Positions 14,020 to 17,197 of a DNA stretch of 17,197 nt are shown here, piece by piece; within the stretch, counting starts at the first letter, position 1, and the number at the start of each line of letters is the position of its first letter. The DNA is from CAIKOD01 sp035505975 (lineage in GTDB: Archaea > Halobacteriota > Methanomicrobia > Methanomicrobiales > Methanospirillaceae). The stretch is from positions 1 through 17,197 of the forward strand of contig DATJQJ010000023.1 of assembly GCA_035505975.1 (NCBI GenBank), in the 5' to 3' direction. A program made the translations under genes and the position numbers. The notes beneath the pieces are model-generated. The model searched no databases. It worked only from the letters and a program-made list of their open reading frames with translations, and was not told the DNA's origin.

Positions 14020-14895
14020 TCAAATCGTTGTGACGACACATCCCTCTCCGGTGACGATCAGGGTATGTTCGTGCTGGGAGACGAGGGAACCGGGGATATC
14101 AGAAAGTACCGGAAACGCATGGAGAACACCAGACCTCGTGAGCGATGATAAGGCGATATCGGGTTTAGGGTCAGGCAGCCACCTCTTTGAAAAGGGCATA
14201 CCGCGGCGATCCCTGACAGCCTCAATAATCTGCCGGGCAGCAGGAAGCCGGACCGGTTTCTGGGACACCTGCGAAAAAATTTCCACCCTCCGTTTTTCTG
14301 AGACATGGCCGGTGCCTGTCGATGCAAAGGGCTCGATTGCGAAAACCATACCTTCCCTGATGACTGTTCCGCCGGTAAGCCCGATGTTTGGAATGCCGGG
14401 TCCCGTATGTACGACAAACCGGTCGAGGCCGTGGCCCGTGAGGTTCGCTATCGGGCGATACCCCCGTTTTTCGATTTCAGCCTGGATCACCGACCCGATC
14501 TCTCCTGTGGTGATCCCCGGCCGAACCATATTAATCGCCTGCTCCAACGCACTTTTTGAAGCCTCAACGAGAAGGTCGTTGTCCCCCAGGTCGACAGTAA
14601 CGGCAGTATCTGCAATGTACCCGTCGACATGGATCCCGAGGTCGAGTTTCACGAGGTCTCCTTTTGAAAACACCCTGGTGTCGTCGAGGGATGCAGTGTC
14701 GTGGGCGGCGTCTTCATTGAGCGATACATTAAGCGGGAATGCAAGCCCTGAACCTTTTGAGTTCACGAGGTCTTCAATAAATCCGACGACATCGAGATAC
14801 GAAGCCCCCGGCCTGATCTCACGTGCCCCCTTTTTTATCACCGCTGCAGCGAGCTCTCCTGCCTGCCGGTAATTTTCAAAAATTTCTTCTTTCAT
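14020..14895 (-). CDS. map: Type II methionine aminopeptidase
   Basis: Removes the initiator methionine from nascent proteins. From ATG 14895 it has 291 residues, the usual archaeal type II length. The dinuclear metal ligands are Asp85, Asp96, His155, Glu188 and Glu276 (KLDLGIHVDGYIAD, LTGHGL, FAIEPF, HEHTLI), with His65 as a substrate-binding residue. The insert between about 190 and 265 marks type II. TTG 14913 would add six residues and overlap the upstream peptidase; ATG 14895 sits four bases after that gene's stop and begins MKEEIFENYRQAG. It is coupled to the Xaa-Pro-type peptidase, a paralogous fold. Confidence 0.96.
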   Translation of the reverse strand: MKEEIFENYRQAGELAAAVIKKGAREIRPGASYLDVVGFIEDLVNSKGSGLAFPLNVSLNEDAAHDTASLDDTRVFSKGDLVKLDLGIHVDGYIADTAVTVDLGDNDLLVEASKSALEQAINMVRPGITTGEIGSVIQAEIEKRGYRPIANLTGHGLDRFVVHTGPGIPNIGLTGGTVIREGMVFAIEPFASTGTGHVSEKRRVEIFSQVSQKPVRLPAARQIIEAVRDRRGMPFSKRWLPDPKPDIALSSLTRSGVLHAFPVLSDIPGSLVSQHEHTLIVTGEGCVVTTI

Positions 14896-14899
14896 GGTA

Positions 14900-16030
14900 C
14901 TACCGAAGAACAAATTCTCTTGGGAAACTGGTAAACGATCGAAATCCCCTGCCTGTTACAGACCCGGTATTTTCGAGCCGGATTCCCCCGGATTCCCGGT
15001 AATATAGCCCTGGTTCAACGGTAACGACGTTGCCGCTGACCAGTTCCTTCCCGGCAGGCCCAAGGGTTGGCAGTTCATGTACCTCAAGACCTACCCCATG
15101 ACCGAGGTTATGGGTGAAGCCCTGGGTATTGCTCTCGAATCCTCTCTCCCTGAAGAGATCGACAACAGCCTGGTGAACGTCCGCCCCATTCGTGCCCGGT
15201 TTGGTCAATGACATGCCAAGGTCCTGGGCATCCCTGACTGCATCGTACATTTCAATGATCTCAGCCGGAGGCTCTCCTTTCGCGACAGTCCTTGTCATAT
15301 CAGTAAAGTAACCCGTCATATCCATCACGGGAAAGATGTCGAGAACGATTGGCTCCGATTCTTTGAGCGGACCGCTGCCGAGAAAGTGGGGGAGCGCTGA
15401 CTCCTTTCCACAGGAGACAATGGTATCGGTGGCATGGCAGCCGAAGTCCATCAGGGTTTTATGCATCAGGGAACGTACCTCCTCCGAAGTGAGGCGCTTT
15501 CCGCCGTGATATAACACCCCTTTCTTCGGTTTTGAAGCCCTGATCAGGGAAATTGCCCGGTCCATCGCAAAATCCGTCGCAGACTGAACGGCTTTGATAG
15601 TACCGATTTCATAAGCAGATTTTTTTGCCCTCATCGATTCGACCGTCCCTGTGTCGAGGAGAACTTCCGAGTACTCTGAAAGGTGATGCCCGAGTCCGTA
15701 CGGAAATGAGCCCGGTACAAGTACTTTCTTCCCTGCCATCACCGATATCATCTTTGCATAAGCGACATCCAGGGCGAGTCCCTGCTTTATATAATCGAGG
15801 AGACCCGATTCAGAGCGTGATACGATCGTTGCGATCGATTCCCTGGATGCCCGCTCATATTCCATCTGACCGACAACCATGATGCCTGGGTTTCCCGGTT
15901 TCTTGAAGTACAGCACCGGATCTTCGGTCCTGAAACGGGTCAGGTACCTGATATCGGGATTCTGGGAGGATCCGAATGCAACATAGGCATCCGCACCCTG
16001 TTTCCTGATCGTGCGGTCGAGCAGTTCCAT
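14900..16030 (-). CDS. Xaa-Pro peptidase family protein (M24B)
   Basis: A 376-residue metallopeptidase of the pita-bread fold, probably an Xaa-Pro dipeptidase or aminopeptidase P. A creatinase-like N-terminal domain (1-135) precedes the catalytic domain. Its ligands are Asp231, Asp244, His311, Glu339 and Glu353 (VLDIFPV, FTDMTRT, LGHGVGLEVHE, TVEPGLYY, RLENT). The exact cleavage preference cannot be told from the sequence. It heads the minus-strand run that continues with methionine aminopeptidase four bases later. Its TATA-like TCATAAAAG lies about 40 bases before the ATG at 16030, in a divergent promoter shared with the small membrane protein gene. Confidence 0.9.
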   Translation of the reverse strand: MELLDRTIRKQGADAYVAFGSSQNPDIRYLTRFRTEDPVLYFKKPGNPGIMVVGQMEYERASRESIATIVSRSESGLLDYIKQGLALDVAYAKMISVMAGKKVLVPGSFPYGLGHHLSEYSEVLLDTGTVESMRAKKSAYEIGTIKAVQSATDFAMDRAISLIRASKPKKGVLYHGGKRLTSEEVRSLMHKTLMDFGCHATDTIVSCGKESALPHFLGSGPLKESEPIVLDIFPVMDMTGYFTDMTRTVAKGEPPAEIIEMYDAVRDAQDLGMSLTKPGTNGADVHQAVVDLFRERGFESNTQGFTHNLGHGVGLEVHELPTLGPAGKELVSGNVVTVEPGLYYRESGGIRLENTGSVTGRGFRSFTSFPREFVLR

Positions 16031-16059
16031 GGTACTCTTTTGTTCGCTCTAAAACCACA

Positions 16060-16076
16060 AGTACTTTTATGATAAG
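16060..16076. promoter_or_regulatory. Shared divergent promoter region, peptidase and small membrane protein
   Basis: The 61 bases between the two divergent starts hold one AT-rich core, AGTACTTTTATGATAAG. Read on the minus strand (TCATAAAAG) it predicts transcription near 16043 for the peptidase. Read on the plus strand (CTTTTATGATA) it predicts transcription near 16092, on the ATG of the membrane protein gene, so that message should be leaderless. Confidence 0.45.
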
Positions 16077-16091
16077 AATAACCTATTGATA

Positions 16092-16319
16092 ATGGACGAG
16101 AAGACAAAAGAGCGGTTTAAATGGAAATTTTATTCCCTTGCCATCCACCTGAACCTGATTATTTTACTCGCTGCGATTGCGGTAATCGGTTTTTTTCTCG
16201 CTCCCCACCCCTATAATACCGTCATGGCGGTCATCCTGGTGATTATCGTGATCGGCCTGTCGCTGTATTTCCGGCAACGGTATTATGCAACAAAAAAATG
16301 GCTTGACGAACAGGAATGA
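16092..16319 (+). CDS. Small two-helix membrane protein, function unknown
   Basis: A 75-residue protein with a charged N-terminus (MDEKTKERFKWK), two predicted membrane helices at about 15-36 and 43-60, a short loop (APHPYNT) and a basic, aromatic tail (RQRYYATKKWL). Both ends are likely cytoplasmic by the positive-inside rule. I recognise no family. ATG 16092 is preferred over TTG 16086 because the predicted transcript begins there, which would make it leaderless; no ribosome site is seen. It precedes a small winged-helix gene by 39 bases, and the two may share a message. Confidence 0.7.
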   Translation: MDEKTKERFKWKFYSLAIHLNLIILLAAIAVIGFFLAPHPYNTVMAVILVIIVIGLSLYFRQRYYATKKWLDEQE

Positions 16320-16358
16320 ACCCGGGTAAACCGGCCCCCGCCGGGAGAACTAAAGATT

Positions 16359-16649
16359 ATGCTCGAGAAAATGAAGGCTGAAATCGAACTGCTCACCCGG
16401 CATGTACTGGTTGTCAGGGCGGTAAAGGAAAACCAGCCGATCGGCATCATGAAATTGTCGGAATTGCTCGACCTGCCGTTTCACCGGATCAGGTATTCGC
16501 TCAGGGTCCTCGAACAACTCGGGTATATCCAGGCTACCCCTGCGGGTGCGATTGCAACACCCCTGACCGAGGAATTTCTTAAAAAACTCGACAACGACCT
16601 CGATGAGCTAATCCTTCTCCTTGAATCCATGAAACGGGAAAAGCGCTGA
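16359..16649 (+). CDS. Small winged-helix transcriptional regulator
   Basis: A 96-residue protein predicted to be a winged helix at about 14-68. KLSELLDLPFHRIRYSLRVL reads as a helix-turn-helix with its recognition helix, followed by the wing LGYIQATPAGAIATPL. A helical, acidic C-terminal tail (70-95) may serve for dimer formation. Its target is unknown; control of its own two-gene unit or of a distant set is possible. ATG 16359 lies about a dozen bases after GGGAG; ATG 16371 (MKAEIELLTRHVL) is an alternative start. The gene ends about 60 bases before the tRNA promoter. Confidence 0.75.
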   Translation: MLEKMKAEIELLTRHVLVVRAVKENQPIGIMKLSELLDLPFHRIRYSLRVLEQLGYIQATPAGAIATPLTEEFLKKLDNDLDELILLLESMKREKR

Positions 16650-16706
16650 TGACGATTCCTGAAGAAATTTGTCGGGAAAATCCCTGCATCTCCGGCATGT
16701 CGATAG

Positions 16707-16721
16707 TTACTTTTAAAAACA
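16707..16721 (+). promoter_or_regulatory. TATA box of the tRNA pair
   Basis: TTACTTTTAAAAACA lies about 40 bases before the mature tRNA-Asn end and predicts transcription near 16740, leaving a short 5' leader for RNase P. The two tRNAs are 14 bases apart with no second TATA box, so they are probably cotranscribed. Confidence 0.5.
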
Positions 16722-16754
16722 CTTACAAAGAATCTATTAAGGCACAATGTCCGT

Positions 16755-16827
16755 GCCGCCATAACTCAGTTGGTAGAGTGGCTGGCTGTTAACCAGCATG
16801 TCACAGGTTCGAGTCCTGTTGGCGGCG
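16755..16827 (+). tRNA. tRNA-Asn(GTT)
   Basis: A complete 73-base cloverleaf. The acceptor stem is GCCGCCA/TGGCGGC, the D stem ACTC/GAGT, the anticodon stem GCTGG/CCAGC with loop CTGTTAA (anticodon GTT), and the T stem ACAGG/CCTGT with loop TTCGAGT. The discriminator base is G. CCA is not encoded and no intron is present. Confidence 0.97.
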
Positions 16828-16841
16828 CTTTATCTCTATCC

Positions 16842-16916
16842 GGGCCCGTAGCTCAGTCCGGTTAGAGCGCCCGGCTCATAACCGGGCGGTCATGCGTTCG
16901 AATCGCATCGGGCCCA
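16842..16916 (+). tRNA. tRNA with CAT anticodon: elongator Met or Ile2
   Basis: A complete 75-base cloverleaf. The acceptor stem is GGGCCCG/CGGGCCC, the D stem GCTC/GAGC, the anticodon stem CCCGG/CCGGG with loop CTCATAA, and the T stem ATGCG/CGCAT. The discriminator is A; CCA is not encoded. The anticodon stem lacks the three G-C pairs of initiator tRNA, so it is not tRNAi. The GGGCCCG acceptor stem is common in archaeal isoleucine tRNAs, so this may be Ile2, read as ATA after agmatidine modification; elongator Met is the alternative. Confidence 0.93.
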
Positions 16917-16925
16917 TCGCATCGG
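16902..16925 (+). repeat. 10-bp direct repeat at the tRNA 3' end
   Basis: ATCGCATCGG occurs at 16902-16911, within the T stem and acceptor stem of the CAT tRNA, and again at 16916-16925, starting on the discriminator base. The copies are 14 bases apart. The origin is unclear; a chance match or slippage is as likely as a remnant of tRNA-targeted recombination. Confidence 0.5.
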
Positions 16926-16972
16926 ATCTCTTTTGAAAAAGTTTCTATCTTCGGAATGTTTAACAGAGGTCT

Positions 16973-17197
16973 ATGGATTGCCCGGTGTGCGGGAAAGACT
17001 GCGTAGGCTCTGCTCACGAATTGCTCGAATCTCTCGATTCGATCTTCGCACCATGTCCCGGATGCCGGGCACGGGTGCTCGATAAAAGGGCACCTTTGAA
17101 GAGCAGGTATTTCGAGCCTCCCTGTTCGTGCGGGAAGCGGTTCATCGACGAGGTTTTTGCCCACATCTATGTAATACTCGAAGAAGAAGGGGTTTTT
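16973..17197 (+). CDS. Cysteine-rich probable zinc-binding protein, 5' part only
   Basis: I translated an open frame of 75 codons from ATG 16973 to the right edge without a stop. It begins MDCPVCGKDC and carries further metal-type pairs at Cys28/Cys31 (APCPGCRAR) and Cys51/Cys53 (PPCSCGKR), then FIDEVFAHIYVILEEEG. The spacing suggests one or two zinc ribbons at the N-terminus of a longer protein. An AGAGGT purine-rich site lies only two bases before the ATG. I recognise no named family; a nucleic-acid-related role would be only a guess. It follows the tRNA pair by 56 bases. Confidence 0.75.
   Translation, partial: MDCPVCGKDCVGSAHELLESLDSIFAPCPGCRARVLDKRAPLKSRYFEPPCSCGKRFIDEVFAHIYVILEEEGVF

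Noticed and set aside
14030..14872. Plus-strand frame of 280 codons opposite methionine aminopeptidase
   Set aside because: The minus-strand enzyme keeps all five metal ligands; the plus-strand frame is a shadow.
16842..16916. Initiator tRNA-Met
   Set aside because: The anticodon stem CCCGG/CCGGG lacks the three consecutive G-C pairs of initiators, and the first pair is G-C.
1..17197. CRISPR array, insertion sequence or rRNA gene
   Set aside because: No regularly spaced repeats, transposase motifs or rRNA signature were seen on either strand.

Overview
The window looks like a chromosomal stretch of a hydrogenotrophic methanogenic archaeon, most likely of the order Methanomicrobiales. The evidence is a coenzyme F420-reducing hydrogenase operon (frhADGB), an archaeal-type GTP cyclohydrolase (mptA) for methanopterin synthesis, archaeal RpoL, an aIF2-beta with a TRAM tail, type II methionine aminopeptidase, archaeal TATA boxes at promoters, and tRNAs without encoded CCA. 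The species cannot be fixed from the sequence alone.

Region 1-3.6 kb, minus strand: frhA, frhD, frhG and the 5' part of frhB form one tightly packed operon running off the left edge. FrhA and FrhG are the [NiFe] large and small subunits, FrhD is the maturation protease that trims FrhA, and FrhB carries FAD and passes electrons to F420. A non-coding stretch of about 490 bp upstream holds a TATA box, several short dyads and a leader hairpin.

Region 3.6-5.7 kb: mptA (minus) and ilvC (plus) diverge from a short shared AT-rich promoter. Region 5.8-11.2 kb, plus strand: an orphan ModF-like ABC ATPase; purL with two PurS-like repeats at its N-terminus; purQ, coupled to purL; and aIF2-beta fused to TRAM. 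PurL and PurQ together should form FGAM synthase without a separate PurS.

Region 11.2-11.56 kb is non-coding. It holds a strong TATA box followed by a very stable hairpin, a good candidate for an unannotated small RNA, and a possible 22-codon ORF. Region 11.56-16.03 kb, minus strand: a five-gene run in transcription order of an Xaa-Pro-type peptidase, methionine aminopeptidase, an AAA ATPase of unknown role, a PhnP-like metallo-beta-lactamase-fold hydrolase and rpoL. It mixes N-terminal protein processing, transcription and two enzymes of unknown substrate.

Region 16.03-17.2 kb, plus strand: a probably leaderless two-helix membrane protein, a small winged-helix regulator, tRNA-Asn(GTT), a CAT-anticodon tRNA (elongator Met or Ile2), and the start of a cysteine-rich protein cut by the window edge. 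No mobile element, CRISPR array or rRNA was seen. The least explained items are the RNA candidate at 11.28 kb, the AAA/MBL gene pair, the tandem-PurS PurL, and the frh promoter/leader with the double start of frhG.
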